From Thermodesulfobacteriota bacterium (GTDB taxonomy: Bacteria > Desulfobacterota_D > UBA1144 > Nemesobacterales > UBA2774), in contig DAOKYU010000006.1 of NCBI GenBank assembly GCA_035325995.1, forward strand, positions 62,001 through 126,000: a stretch of DNA of 64,000 nucleotides, read 5' to 3'. The notes below the pieces were generated by a model. That model searched no databases and was not told the origin of the DNA. It saw only the letters and a list, made by a program, of their open reading frames with translations. The translations under genes were made by a program, and so were the position numbers. This document shows, one piece after another, positions 7,899 through 16,178 of this stretch (position 1 is its first letter; every line of letters starts with the position of its first letter).

Positions 7899-8371
7899 TT
7901 TATCGCCTCCTGCGTTGTATAAAGCTTTCCGTTCTCCGTTCCGGCCGGCTTGTTCCGCGGCCCTTCGATTCCGTGGAGAACGCTTTTTGCATTGAGCCCG
8001 GCTGTCGCCGACCCCGTAAAATAAAGCTTCGCCGTGCTGTAGAGCCTGTAGGCCCTTTCGTACTTTTCCTCACCCATCGCGCTGTCCGCGGCGGCAGTGA
8101 AGTCGTCTCCCCGGCCGAGGTACGATTCAGCCTGCGATATCAAATCCACGACGAGGCTGTTTCTCCTGTCGGCGTTCGCAAGCGTCCTAACGACCCCGGC
8201 GGCGACTTCCCTCGCGTCGGCCGCCTCCGCCTTCATGGCGGCGGCATTATTCATCCAGAAGGCCGCCTCGTCGGCCCGTGCCGGGGAACCCCCCGCCGCA
8301 TATACGGCGGCGAGAGCGAAAACCAGGCAGAGCAGCCATCCGGTTCCGGTTTTGATATTCGAAAGACTCAT
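7895..8371 (-). CDS. small secreted protein of the nos cluster, unknown function
   Basis: About 158 residues. I start it at 8371 because AAGGAG lies 8-9 nt upstream and a normal signal peptide follows (GWLLCLVFALAAVYAAGG, cleavage near ARA-DEA). The mature part is helical and Ala-rich (AAAMKAEAADAREVAAGVVR, then YERAYRLYSTAKLYFTGSA) and resembles a single TPR-like or helical-hairpin bundle. There are no Cys or His clusters, so it is not an obvious metal chaperone. It lies 90 nt after nosZ and is coupled (ATGA) to the membrane protein that follows. A role in NosZ maturation is inferred from position only. Confidence 0.75.
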   Translation of the reverse strand: MSLSNIKTGTGWLLCLVFALAAVYAAGGSPARADEAAFWMNNAAAMKAEAADAREVAAGVVRTLANADRRNSLVVDLISQAESYLGRGDDFTAAADSAMGEEKYERAYRLYSTAKLYFTGSATAGLNAKSVLHGIEGPRNKPAGTENGKLYTTQEAIK

Positions 8372-8461
8372 TCGAGTCGTCTCCTTGAGCGCCTTACTCG
8401 GTAACGGCGCCCCTCCCTCAATTGCGGGATGTGCGGGAAGGGCGCCTCTCACTGCCCGTAC

Positions 8462-10510
8462 TTACGATCCCGGACCCGGCTTGACCAGGAGATAACCCAT
8501 CATCTCGAGGTGAAGCGCCGAGCAGAATTCCGTACAGTAGAACGGGAACACGCCGGGCTTGTCCGCCACGAATTCCACCTTGCTGCTTTCGCCGGGCTCG
8601 AGGCTGAGGTTGATGTTGTAGCCCTCGACCGCGAATCCGTGCGTCGCGTCCCTAGCACGCTCGACGTTGGTGACGTACATGGTGACCGTGTCGCCCTGGT
8701 TGACCGTTATGTGCTCGGGATTGAAGTGGCTCCTGATAGCCGACATCCAGACCTTCACGGTCTTGCCGTCGTGCTCGATCTTTTCGTTTCCTACCGACGC
8801 TGCCTCGGGATCGACGCTCATAGTCGCCGGGTCGAACCCGACTTCGGGATATACGAGCCACGGCTTTAACTTGTCGGCCTTTACCATCTGCACGTAGTGG
8901 GGCTCGCCGACGCCTATCGGCATGTCGTAGAGGAGCTCCATCTTGTCCCCGGATATGTCGATAAGCTGGAAGTTCTGCGGGTGGAGCGGCCCCACGGGCA
9001 GGAACCTGTCTATGGACCACTTGTTGAGCGCGATGCAGTACTTCCCGTCGGGGCTGACCGTATCGCCCTCGGCGCAGACGGCGTGTCCTATGTTGTACTG
9101 GACCGGTATCTTCTCGACGAGTGTCCACGGGTCGGGACCGTTATAGATCGGCGGCCCGAGCCTCCACTTGGCGAGCGTGCTCTCGATGAAGACGCTCGTG
9201 TAGGCATTGCCCTCGTTGTCGAACTGGGTGTGGAGCGGGCCGAGGCCTATCTCGACCTGCGCCTCGACGACGTCGTCGAACGGCAGCACCGGCACGCCGA
9301 ATTCGTCCTTTTCGGGAGCGCCCTTCTTTATGGCGTCCATGAGCTTGTTGAACGAATAGACGGTCGTGTGCGTATCCAGCTTCCCGGCGGTTATAATGAA
9401 GTTGCCGTCGGGCGTTACGTCCACCCCGTGCGGGCTCTTGGGCACGTCGACGAAGTAGAGAATCCCCTCTTCTATGGCCGTATCGAGCGGTATAATGTGC
9501 GCGCCGTTAAGCTCCTTCACCTTGCCGGCCTTGTAGACTTCCTCGGCCTTCTTCCAGTTGATGATGTGGAGATAGTCGGCCTCGCGCTGGGATACTCCGG
9601 CTTCGAACGGCGGGTTGCCCTCGTTGATGCCGCCCGTCGCCATCTCTGCGTTGATGGAATTACAGAAGACCCATCCGTCGCTCACCTTCTTCCCCGCGTC
9701 GCAGAGGTCCTGCCAGTACGGCGGGAGCTCTATCGAAAAGGACTTCGATTCGTCTATGCGGCCCTTCTCCCTGTCGAACTTGTAGAAGGTGGCGAGTCCC
9801 TTGTACTTTTCCTTGTATTCGTCGAGGGACGCGAATTCGTAGAACGGCAGCGGGGTCGCGTACTGGGTCGTCTCGATGACGTATTCCGAATTCGGCGTGA
9901 CGAACGTGGCGCCGTGGTCGGAGATAGTGTTCGGGTTCTTGACTATCTGCTTCGTTTCGAAGTCTCTCAGGTCTATAACCGCCACTCTGGCGTTCGCCTT
10001 GTCGTTGATGAAGAGGAACTGCCCGTCGTAGTCGCCTTCCGTCTCCGTCAGGGCCGGGTGGTGCGTGTCGGCCCAGTTGAGCGTCCGGTCCTCGCCTATG
10101 GGCATGTCACCGCTGGTGAGTATCTCGTGGGTCTCCGCCGAACCGGTGGCCCATCCCTGCCAGGGCTCGGGCGTGAAGACCGCGATGGTCTTGAGAAGCC
10201 TCATCGACGGAACGCCGATCACGAAAACCTGTCCCGAGTGCCCGCCGGAGGCGAAGAGGACGTAATCGTCGAACCTGCCCGACGGCATGTACGTTTTGAG
10301 GGCGGCCTCGATGTCCTTTTGCGAAAGCTGCCTCTCCTCGGCTATTTTCCTCACGCTGTCGGGGGTTCCGGCCGCGAGCTGCACCGGCTTGCCCTCGTCT
10401 TCCGCACCTTCATTCTTGCACCCGGTCATAAATACAGCGAATGCGAGGATGGGCGCGAGAAACAACCCCAAATATCTTACATACCTTTTACATCCTGTAT
10501 ATCCACTCAT
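8462..10510 (-). CDS. nosZ: nitrous oxide reductase NosZ (clade II type)
   Basis: About 682 residues. The enzyme reduces N2O to N2 in the periplasm. The start at 10510 has GAGGAGG 8 nt upstream. A Sec signal ends FMTGCKN, a weak lipobox and not a Tat RRxFL signal, which fits clade II. The seven-bladed propeller carries the CuZ histidines in DTHHPALTE, ISDHGATFVTP, SPHGVDVTPDG, GPLHTQFDNEG, NIGHAVCAEG and GEPHYVQM. The C-terminal cupredoxin domain has the complete CuA motif FYCTEFCSALHLEMMGYL. All ligands appear intact, so the enzyme should be functional. The cytochrome c gene ends 34 nt upstream and nos accessory genes follow. Confidence 0.97.
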   Translation of the reverse strand: MSGYTGCKRYVRYLGLFLAPILAFAVFMTGCKNEGAEDEGKPVQLAAGTPDSVRKIAEERQLSQKDIEAALKTYMPSGRFDDYVLFASGGHSGQVFVIGVPSMRLLKTIAVFTPEPWQGWATGSAETHEILTSGDMPIGEDRTLNWADTHHPALTETEGDYDGQFLFINDKANARVAVIDLRDFETKQIVKNPNTISDHGATFVTPNSEYVIETTQYATPLPFYEFASLDEYKEKYKGLATFYKFDREKGRIDESKSFSIELPPYWQDLCDAGKKVSDGWVFCNSINAEMATGGINEGNPPFEAGVSQREADYLHIINWKKAEEVYKAGKVKELNGAHIIPLDTAIEEGILYFVDVPKSPHGVDVTPDGNFIITAGKLDTHTTVYSFNKLMDAIKKGAPEKDEFGVPVLPFDDVVEAQVEIGLGPLHTQFDNEGNAYTSVFIESTLAKWRLGPPIYNGPDPWTLVEKIPVQYNIGHAVCAEGDTVSPDGKYCIALNKWSIDRFLPVGPLHPQNFQLIDISGDKMELLYDMPIGVGEPHYVQMVKADKLKPWLVYPEVGFDPATMSVDPEAASVGNEKIEHDGKTVKVWMSAIRSHFNPEHITVNQGDTVTMYVTNVERARDATHGFAVEGYNINLSLEPGESSKVEFVADKPGVFPFYCTEFCSALHLEMMGYLLVKPGPGS

Positions 10511-10544
10511 GTTGATAACCTCCTCATATCGGATTCCCTTCAAG

Positions 10545-10937
10545 TCATTTTTTTGCGGCGTCCTCGGACTTCAGGTACTCGATGAGGGCGTTTATCTCTT
10601 CGTCGGTCAGGCCCAGGTTGGGCATGGGGACCATGTAAACGCCGAGCATCTCCTTCGCGACCGGGTCGGTCATGACCATCGTGTCGGGGGATTTGAGCCA
10701 CTTTTTGAGCCATTCCTCTTCCCGTCTTTCGGTCACTCCGGCAAGGTCGGGGCCCGCGAGCTTCCCGCCGCCTATCGTGTGACACGCCGCGCACGTTTTT
10801 TGCTGAAACAGCTGCTTACCCTTTTCGGCCTCCGTCTGCCCGAACGTAGCGGGGGTTAACGCGAGGAAAGCCGTCAGGACAACAAGAACCGCCGTCAGTG
10901 CTTTTAACGGCGTGGGGATGAAATTTGATTTTGACAT
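10545..10937 (-). CDS. small monohaem cytochrome c preceding nosZ
   Basis: A 130-residue exported cytochrome. The signal peptide is VLVVLTAFLALTPATFGQ. The haem site is KTCAACHTIGG, and the distal Met is likely within YMVPMPNLGLTDEEIN. It is a class I cytochrome of about 95 mature residues. AAGGAGG precedes the ATG by 8 nt. It ends 34 nt before nosZ on the same strand and is the first gene of the transcript, so it is the likely electron donor to the NosZ CuA site. That donor role is inferred from position. Confidence 0.92.
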   Translation of the reverse strand: MSKSNFIPTPLKALTAVLVVLTAFLALTPATFGQTEAEKGKQLFQQKTCAACHTIGGGKLAGPDLAGVTERREEEWLKKWLKSPDTMVMTDPVAKEMLGVYMVPMPNLGLTDEEINALIEYLKSEDAAKK

Positions 10938-11238
10938 TTATTTACAACCTCCTTGCACAAATAGTTATGAAATCCTTATGCCACTCTTAACCCGCCGTAA
11001 TCATTGACTGTCCGAAACCGGCCGATGTCGAGTGTCTTAAAACAGTACACAACATGAGTGGGCGCTCACTCACATGAGCGACTGCTGAACAATACACAGG
11101 AGGACGGGGGATGACAAGACCTGCGCGGCATTGCCGGGAAGAAGAGATCGTGCGGGCAGTGACGGCGCGCCGGAAGGGCCGCCGGGAGAACGGCGGATGC
11201 CGGGGACGGTGAAAACGGTTAATCCTGCGTCGGGATAA
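10938..11238. other. regulatory spacer upstream of the cytochrome c-nosZ transcript
   Basis: Three hundred bases with no gene. It should hold the promoter of the leftward cytochrome c-nosZ operon and carries the TetR-type palindrome described separately. The part from about 11100 to 11238 is GC-rich and shows no clear hairpin with a T-tract, so no terminator for sufS is claimed. No classical FNR box (TTGAT-N4-ATCAA) was found. Confidence 0.5.
11055..11072. promoter_or_regulatory. TetR-type operator palindrome upstream of nos operon
   Basis: The 18-bp sequence TGAGTGGGCGCTCACTCA is an inverted repeat with eight of nine base pairs matching. TGAGTG/CACTCA arms around a GC centre are typical of operators bound by TetR-family repressors. 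It lies 118 bp upstream of the cytochrome c start. The only TetR gene in the window is the one at the far end of the nos cluster (3039-3626). Confidence 0.6.
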
Positions 11239-12486
11239 TCAGCCGAAGAGGCGCTTTACCTTTTCGAGGGTGTCGACGGCGCGGTCGATCTCGTCCCCGG
11301 AGTTGTAGAGGTAAAAGCTCATGCGGGCGGCGTGCTCCATACCGAGCCTGTCCATGAGCGGCTGGGCGCAGTGGTGCCCGGAGCGTATTGCTATGCCCTC
11401 TTCGTCGAGCATGCCCGCGACGTCGTGGGGATGAACGCCTTTTACGTTGAAGGACACCACGCCTACCCTCTCCCCTTCCCGCGGGCCGTAGAGCTCGACC
11501 CAGTCGAAGGCGGAGAGTCTTTCGAGGGCGTGCCGTAGGAGCCCCTCTTCGTGAGCGGCGATAGCGTCCATGCCTATCCCGCTCAGGTAATCGACGGCAG
11601 CGCCCAGGGCGACGCCGCCGCCTATGTCGGGCGTGCCGGCCTCGAACTTCCACGGGAGCTCGTTCCACGTAGAGCGCTCGGGCGTGACCTTCTCTATCAT
11701 GTCGCCGCCGTAGAGGAAGGGATCCATACGTTCGAGGAGCTCCCCCCTTCCGTAGAGAAAACCCGTACCGGTCGGGGCGAGCATCTTGTGCCCCGAGACG
11801 GCCAGGAAATCGCAGCCGATGTCCTCGACGTCGAGCCTTATGTGAGGGGCCGACTGCGCCGCATCGACGAGGACGAGCGCGCCCCGCTCCTTCGCCTTCC
11901 GGGCGAGCTCCTTTACGGGGTTTACGGCGCCGAGGACGTTCGACGCGTGGACGATGGAGACGAGCCTGGTCCTTTCGGAGAGGAGCCTGTCGAATTCGCC
12001 CATGTCGAGCCGGCCCCCGGCATCCACGCCGACGACGTTGAGCGTTATGCCGAGCCTGTCCCGGAGCATCTGCCACGGGACGAAGTTGGAGTGGTGCTCC
12101 ATGATGGTTATAAGCACCTCGTCACCCGGTTTGAGGTTTCCGAGCCCCCAGCCGTATGCAACGAGGTTTATGGATTCGGTCGCGTTACGCGTGAAGACTA
12201 TCGTGCGCCAGTCGGCGGCCCCGACGAAGCCGGCCACCTTCCTGTGGGCGGCCTCGTACATGAGCGTGGCCTCGTAGCTGAGCGTGTGCACGCCGCGGTG
12301 GATGTTCGAATTGTGCGCTTCGTAGTAATCAGCGAGGCTGTCCAGAACCGCCCGGGGTTTTTGAGTGGTGGCGGCGTTGTCGAGGTAGACGAGCGGCTTC
12401 CCGTTTATCTTCCTGGCGAAGACGGGGAAGTCCTCCCTTAGCTTGAGCGGGTCGAGCCTCTTTCCTATTCTCGGTATGCTTTCCAT
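11239..12486 (-). CDS. sufS: cysteine desulfurase SufS
   Basis: A 415-residue PLP enzyme that takes sulfur from cysteine for Fe-S assembly. Visible landmarks: VYLDNAATTQKPRAVLDS near the N-terminus, TIMEHHSNFVPWQ (PLP-stacking His), VDAAQSAPH (PLP Asp), the Schiff-base lysine in SGHKMLAPTGTGFLYG, and the sulfur-carrying Cys in IRSGHHCAQPLM. The HHCAQP motif and length are of SufS (group II), not IscS. It follows sufU by 4 nt and is transcribed with it, giving a SufS-SufU pair without SufBCD in this window. Confidence 0.96.
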   Translation of the reverse strand: MESIPRIGKRLDPLKLREDFPVFARKINGKPLVYLDNAATTQKPRAVLDSLADYYEAHNSNIHRGVHTLSYEATLMYEAAHRKVAGFVGAADWRTIVFTRNATESINLVAYGWGLGNLKPGDEVLITIMEHHSNFVPWQMLRDRLGITLNVVGVDAGGRLDMGEFDRLLSERTRLVSIVHASNVLGAVNPVKELARKAKERGALVLVDAAQSAPHIRLDVEDIGCDFLAVSGHKMLAPTGTGFLYGRGELLERMDPFLYGGDMIEKVTPERSTWNELPWKFEAGTPDIGGGVALGAAVDYLSGIGMDAIAAHEEGLLRHALERLSAFDWVELYGPREGERVGVVSFNVKGVHPHDVAGMLDEEGIAIRSGHHCAQPLMDRLGMEHAARMSFYLYNSGDEIDRAVDTLEKVKRLFG

Positions 12487-12490
12487 CGTT

Positions 12491-12907
12491 TCACTCCGAG
12501 GGGGCGCCGGACGCAGCGGCGGGATTGCCGCGCGCGTTCTGCGCGTTCTGAACGAGCGCCTTCTTCAGCACCTTGAGCCCGAGAAGCGCGCATTTGTATC
12601 TCGTGGGGGATACCGTGAGGCCGAGGGATTCGAGGACGTCCTCGTCCCTGAGGCTCATGATTCCGGAGACGTCCATACCCGTAACCTTCTCCGTCAGAAT
12701 CGACGCCGAAGCCTGGCTTATCGCACAGCCCTTGCCGCTGAACTTCACCGCCGCAATCTTCCCCCCCTCCAGTTTGACGTCCAGGCGGACGAGGTCGCCG
12801 CAAGAAGGGACACCCTCTTCGTAGGAGACGTCGGCGTCGTCGAGCGTGCCGTAATTCCTCGGGTTTTTGAAGTGGTCGAGTATGAGCTCGTAGTGCTCGG
12901 CTTCCAT
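12491..12907 (-). CDS. sufU: SufU-type Fe-S scaffold / sulfur-transfer protein
   Basis: A 138-residue IscU/SufU-fold protein. The three conserved cysteines are in VPSCGDLVRL, FSGKGCAISQAS and YKCALLGLKVL. The approximately 20-residue insertion between the second and third cysteines relative to IscU, and the pairing with sufS, fit SufU, a zinc-dependent sulfur acceptor for SufS. The C-terminal tail (NARGNPAAASGAPSE) is low-complexity and probably disordered. It lies immediately upstream of sufS. Confidence 0.93.
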   Translation of the reverse strand: MEAEHYELILDHFKNPRNYGTLDDADVSYEEGVPSCGDLVRLDVKLEGGKIAAVKFSGKGCAISQASASILTEKVTGMDVSGIMSLRDEDVLESLGLTVSPTRYKCALLGLKVLKKALVQNAQNARGNPAAASGAPSE

Positions 12908-13016
12908 TCGTGTAACCGTCCTCGGGCGCGAGGCCTCAGGTGGGTAGTATACCAGAGCCGCCCGTGCCGACTACGTCCCCGGGGATGAACGAGCCGGATA
13001 CAGCACGCCGCGCGAC

Positions 13017-13607
13017 CTACGGTGCGACAGTGCTTATCTGGATGCTGTCTTTTCTGAGCGCCTTTTCGAGCTCGCCGAAGTTGCAGTTAACCACCCAGAA
13101 GTAGTAGAGCTTCCGGTCCTCGGGGGCGACGCTGAACGAAATGACCTTGTCCGAGTTCTGCTGTATGGCGTGGAGTATGTCGAACATGTTCGTCTCGTCC
13201 AGCATGCGCACTTCGAGCCTGACCGGCTTTTCGTGAAAGCCCATCATCTTGAGGAGCGCGTCGAGAAGGTCGGTGACCGTCAGGATGCCGACGAGCTCGT
13301 TCCGGCTGTTGACGACCGGAAGGGCGTTGAACTTGCCCGAGCGTATTATCTCGGCAGCGCCTTCTATGGAGGCATAGTCGATTATCGTCACGGGGTTCGC
13401 AGCCATTATATCCTTGACGACGGGGTTCCCGCCCGCGGCGAGCGCCGTCCTCAAATTCCTGTCCGTAACTATCCCCACGAGATTCCCGTCCTCGACCACG
13501 GGGCACTGCCGGAAGTTGAGGCCCCTCATGAGATCGAGAGTTGCCGCGGCGTCGTCGTCGGGCGATACGGTTTTCGGGTCCGGGGTCATGAAATCCTTGA
13601 CAAGCAT
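13017..13607 (-). CDS. CBS-pair protein with C-terminal ACT-like extension
   Basis: A 196-residue protein. Residues 1-125 are a CBS pair (MLVKDFMTPDPKTVSPDDDA, then IMAANPVTIIDYASIEGAA) with LVGIVTDRNLR and LVGILTVTDLL strands. The last 70 residues (KPVRLEVRMLDETNMFDILH through KLYYFWVVNC) look like an ACT-like alpha/beta ligand domain. The N-terminal half is clearly paralogous to the CBS protein at 2512-2907, but that protein lacks the extension. A ribosome site (GGAGGC) precedes the ATG. Role: probable adenylate or amino-acid sensing; target unknown. It is divergent from cobA-hemD. Confidence 0.87.
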   Translation of the reverse strand: MLVKDFMTPDPKTVSPDDDAAATLDLMRGLNFRQCPVVEDGNLVGIVTDRNLRTALAAGGNPVVKDIMAANPVTIIDYASIEGAAEIIRSGKFNALPVVNSRNELVGILTVTDLLDALLKMMGFHEKPVRLEVRMLDETNMFDILHAIQQNSDKVISFSVAPEDRKLYYFWVVNCNFGELEKALRKDSIQISTVAP

Positions 13608-13786
13608 TCGTTGCCTCCTGTCTTATTCTGCTTCTGCCAGCCATATCATAACAGGATAATCGGCCCGGCATAAGTCTTGACGTAAATAATCATACCCTTT
13701 ATTAAAACACATTCCAGGAGACAGGCCGGGCTTCCTTGACAACCCGGCGGGGCTTCGGTTTTCTTTAGATTCAGGCCGATAAAGAA

Positions 13787-15319
13787 ATGACGAAGAAATA
13801 CGGAAAGGTGTATCTCGTGGGGGGCGGCCCGGGTGACCCGGGGCTCATCACCGTCAAGGGAAAAGATGTTCTCGGGAGGGCCGACACCGTCGTCCACGAT
13901 TACCTGGTGAACCTGGAGCTCTTGTCGTACACGAAGCCGGGGGCGGAGCTGATTTGCGTCGGGAAGAAGGCGGGGCATACCGTCATGCCGCAGGGGAATA
14001 TAAACCGTCTCCTCGTCGAGAAGGCGCGCGGCGGGAGGACGGTCGCGAGGCTAAAGGGCGGCGACCCTTTCATCTTCGGGCGCGGGGGCGAGGAGGCTGA
14101 AGCTCTCGCGGCCGAGGGGATAGAGTTCGAGATCGTGCCGGGCGTGACGTCGGCCGCGGCAGTGCCCGCATACGCCGGGATACCGCTCACGCACAGGAAG
14201 ATAGCCTCTTCGTTCGCCGTCGTTACGGGGCACGAGAACCCGGCCAAGGGCGAGTCCGGGATCGAGTGGGACGTCGTCGCGCGGATGGGGACAGTGGTGT
14301 TTTTGATGGGCGTCACGAACCTGGCCGAGAACATGAAGAAGCTGGTCGAGTTCGGCATGAGCCCCGACACCCCGGCGGCCGTGATCTCGCGCGGGACTTA
14401 TCCCTCGCAGGCAAGCGTCACGGGCACCGTCGCCGACATAGCCGGAAAGGCGGCCGCGAGGGAGGACATCGGGTCGCCGGCGATAGTCGTCACGGGCGGG
14501 GTGGTAAGGTTCTCGGACGTTATTTCGTGGTACGAGAAGAAGCCCCTCTTCGGGAAGAGGATAGTGGTCACGCGCCCGAGGGAGCAGGCCCGTCCGCTGT
14601 CGTCGCTGTTCGAAGAGATGGGGGCCGAGGTCGTCGAGTTCCCCGCGATAGAGATCGCGCCCCCCGGGAGCTACGCCGTCCTCGACAAGGCAATAAGGGC
14701 CCTCGGCTCCTACGACTGGATAATATTCACGAGTGTAAACGGCGTCCGGGGGTTCTTCGAAAGGCTCAGGCGTCTCGGGCTCGACGTGAGGGAGATGCAT
14801 GGCCCGAAAGTCGCGGCTATAGGCGAGGTCACGGCCGAAGAGCTCGGCGCGCGCGGGATAAACGCCGATATGACGCCCGCCGACTACAGGGCCGAGGGGC
14901 TGATGGAGCTCTTCGGCAAAATTAATCTCGAGGGCAAGCGCATACTCATACCGAGGGCGAAGGAGGCGCGCGAGATATTGCCCGAGAGCCTCCGCGGCAT
15001 GGGGGCCCGCGTGGACGTCGCGCCCGTTTACGAAACGAAGAGGGCCGGGAAAACAAAAACTGCTGCTCTTAGGAAGGAGATTTCCGAAGGGCGTATAGAC
15101 GTTATTACGTTCACGAGCTCGTCCACGGTGAAGAATTTCTTCGAGACCGTAGGCGAGGTACGCATTTTTTCGGGAAAGAAGCCCGTTTTCGCCTGCATCG
15201 GCCCGGTTACGGCAAAGACGCTTACGGATTCGGGCTACGAGGCGGCAATCGTACCGTCGGGATACACGGCCGCCGGACTTGCAGAGGCCGTAGCCGATTA
15301 CTTTAAAGACCTGAAGTAA
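13787..15319 (+). CDS. cobA-hemD: uroporphyrinogen-III C-methyltransferase / uroporphyrinogen-III synthase fusion
   Basis: A 510-residue fusion. Residues 1 to about 245 are the SAM-dependent methyltransferase CobA/SUMT: VYLVGGGPGDPGLITVKG, ARLKGGDPFIFGRGGEEAEA and VPGVTSAAAVPAYAGIPLTH are its signatures. Residues about 255-505 are HemD: PLFGKRIVVTRPREQARPL, the FTSVNGVRGFFERL segment and the C-terminal IDVITFTSSSTVKNFFE. Together they close hydroxymethylbilane to uroporphyrinogen III and methylate it to precorrin-2, leading to sirohaem, haem d1 or cobalamin. This fusion is common in Desulfobacterota and Firmicutes. The ribosome site (AAAGAA) is weak. Confidence 0.95.
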   Translation: MTKKYGKVYLVGGGPGDPGLITVKGKDVLGRADTVVHDYLVNLELLSYTKPGAELICVGKKAGHTVMPQGNINRLLVEKARGGRTVARLKGGDPFIFGRGGEEAEALAAEGIEFEIVPGVTSAAAVPAYAGIPLTHRKIASSFAVVTGHENPAKGESGIEWDVVARMGTVVFLMGVTNLAENMKKLVEFGMSPDTPAAVISRGTYPSQASVTGTVADIAGKAAAREDIGSPAIVVTGGVVRFSDVISWYEKKPLFGKRIVVTRPREQARPLSSLFEEMGAEVVEFPAIEIAPPGSYAVLDKAIRALGSYDWIIFTSVNGVRGFFERLRRLGLDVREMHGPKVAAIGEVTAEELGARGINADMTPADYRAEGLMELFGKINLEGKRILIPRAKEAREILPESLRGMGARVDVAPVYETKRAGKTKTAALRKEISEGRIDVITFTSSSTVKNFFETVGEVRIFSGKKPVFACIGPVTAKTLTDSGYEAAIVPSGYTAAGLAEAVADYFKDLK

Positions 15320-15418
15320 GCCGCGAGCAGTGGCAGTATATCTCCGAAACTCCTTCACGTGATCCTCGGTCAAGTAAAGCCGCTTCTGACATCCTCTCCA
15401 AGGAGCTTCCGGTTCGTA

Positions 15419-15448
15419 TTGCAATCCTCCAGCATCATGTAATATATT
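15419..15448 (+). promoter_or_regulatory. candidate promoter of rsmE giving a leaderless mRNA
   Basis: TTGCAA (15419-15424), 18 nt, then TATATT (15443-15448). Only 7 nt separate the -10 box from the rsmE ATG, and no Shine-Dalgarno is present. If used, transcription would begin at or within a base or two of the start codon. Confidence 0.4.
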
Positions 15449-15455
15449 TTCTCTT

Positions 15456-16178
15456 ATGCCCAGAATACCGCTGCCCCCGCCCGGGATAGAAGACGAAAAG
15501 GCCGTGATAAGCGGCGCGGATTACAGGCACATGGTAAAAGCGCTCAGGCTCGGCGTGGGAGACGAGGTCACGCTCTTCGGCGGGGACTCGCGGGAGTACA
15601 CGGGGGTGATATCCTCCGTCGGCAGCCGCGAGCTGGTCGTCGACATAACAGGCAGCCGTCTGATCGCCGCCGATCCCGTGATAGATATAACGATACTCCA
15701 GGGACTCCCCAAGGGGGAGAAGATGGACTACATCGTCGAGAAAGCGACCGAGCTCGGGGCGACGAGAATAGTGCCCGTCGTCACGGAAAGGTCCCAGGTG
15801 AGGAAGACGGGGAAGCACCGGAGGTGGGAAAGGATAGCGCTAGAGGCGTCGAAGCAGTGCGGACGGACGAAATCCACGGTAATAGAAAACACTTTAGAGT
15901 TTAAAGAGGCATTATTATTCAAGGACAAGAGCGACTTGGCTATCATACTTCATACCGGTTCGAGCCTGTCCATAAAAGAATTTCTAAGGAATACTTTACA
16001 AGGTGCCAAGAATATTATAGTATTGATAGGACCGGAAGGTGGATTTTCGCAAAACGAAGTCCTCCTTGCTATTGAAATGGGTTTTACATCCCTGGGTCTG
16101 GGTCCCAGGATTCTAAGGACTGAGACCGCTAGCCTGGCGGTTCTCTCCATAATCCAATTTCAACATGGAGACTTGTGA
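15456..16178 (+). CDS. rsmE: 16S rRNA m3U1498 methyltransferase RsmE
   Basis: A 240-residue SPOUT enzyme. The N-terminal PUA-like domain begins MPRIPLPPP and includes HMVKALRLGVGDEVTLFGG. The trefoil-knot SAM site is visible as VLIGPEGGFSQNEV and LGLGPRILRTETA near the C-terminus. KATELGATRIVPVVTERSQ is another family landmark. It ends with TGA directly abutting the converging cytochrome gene stop at 16179. The last third (from about 15885) is visibly AT-richer in codon choice than the first two thirds, although the protein is complete. Confidence 0.95.
   Translation: MPRIPLPPPGIEDEKAVISGADYRHMVKALRLGVGDEVTLFGGDSREYTGVISSVGSRELVVDITGSRLIAADPVIDITILQGLPKGEKMDYIVEKATELGATRIVPVVTERSQVRKTGKHRRWERIALEASKQCGRTKSTVIENTLEFKEALLFKDKSDLAIILHTGSSLSIKEFLRNTLQGAKNIIVLIGPEGGFSQNEVLLAIEMGFTSLGLGPRILRTETASLAVLSIIQFQHGDL

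Noticed and set aside
8897..10585. Long plus-strand ORF (562 codons) opposite nosZ
   Set aside because: Antisense shadow of a GC-rich gene. No ribosome site, low-complexity Arg/Val/Leu composition and no recognisable domain; nosZ on the other strand is complete.
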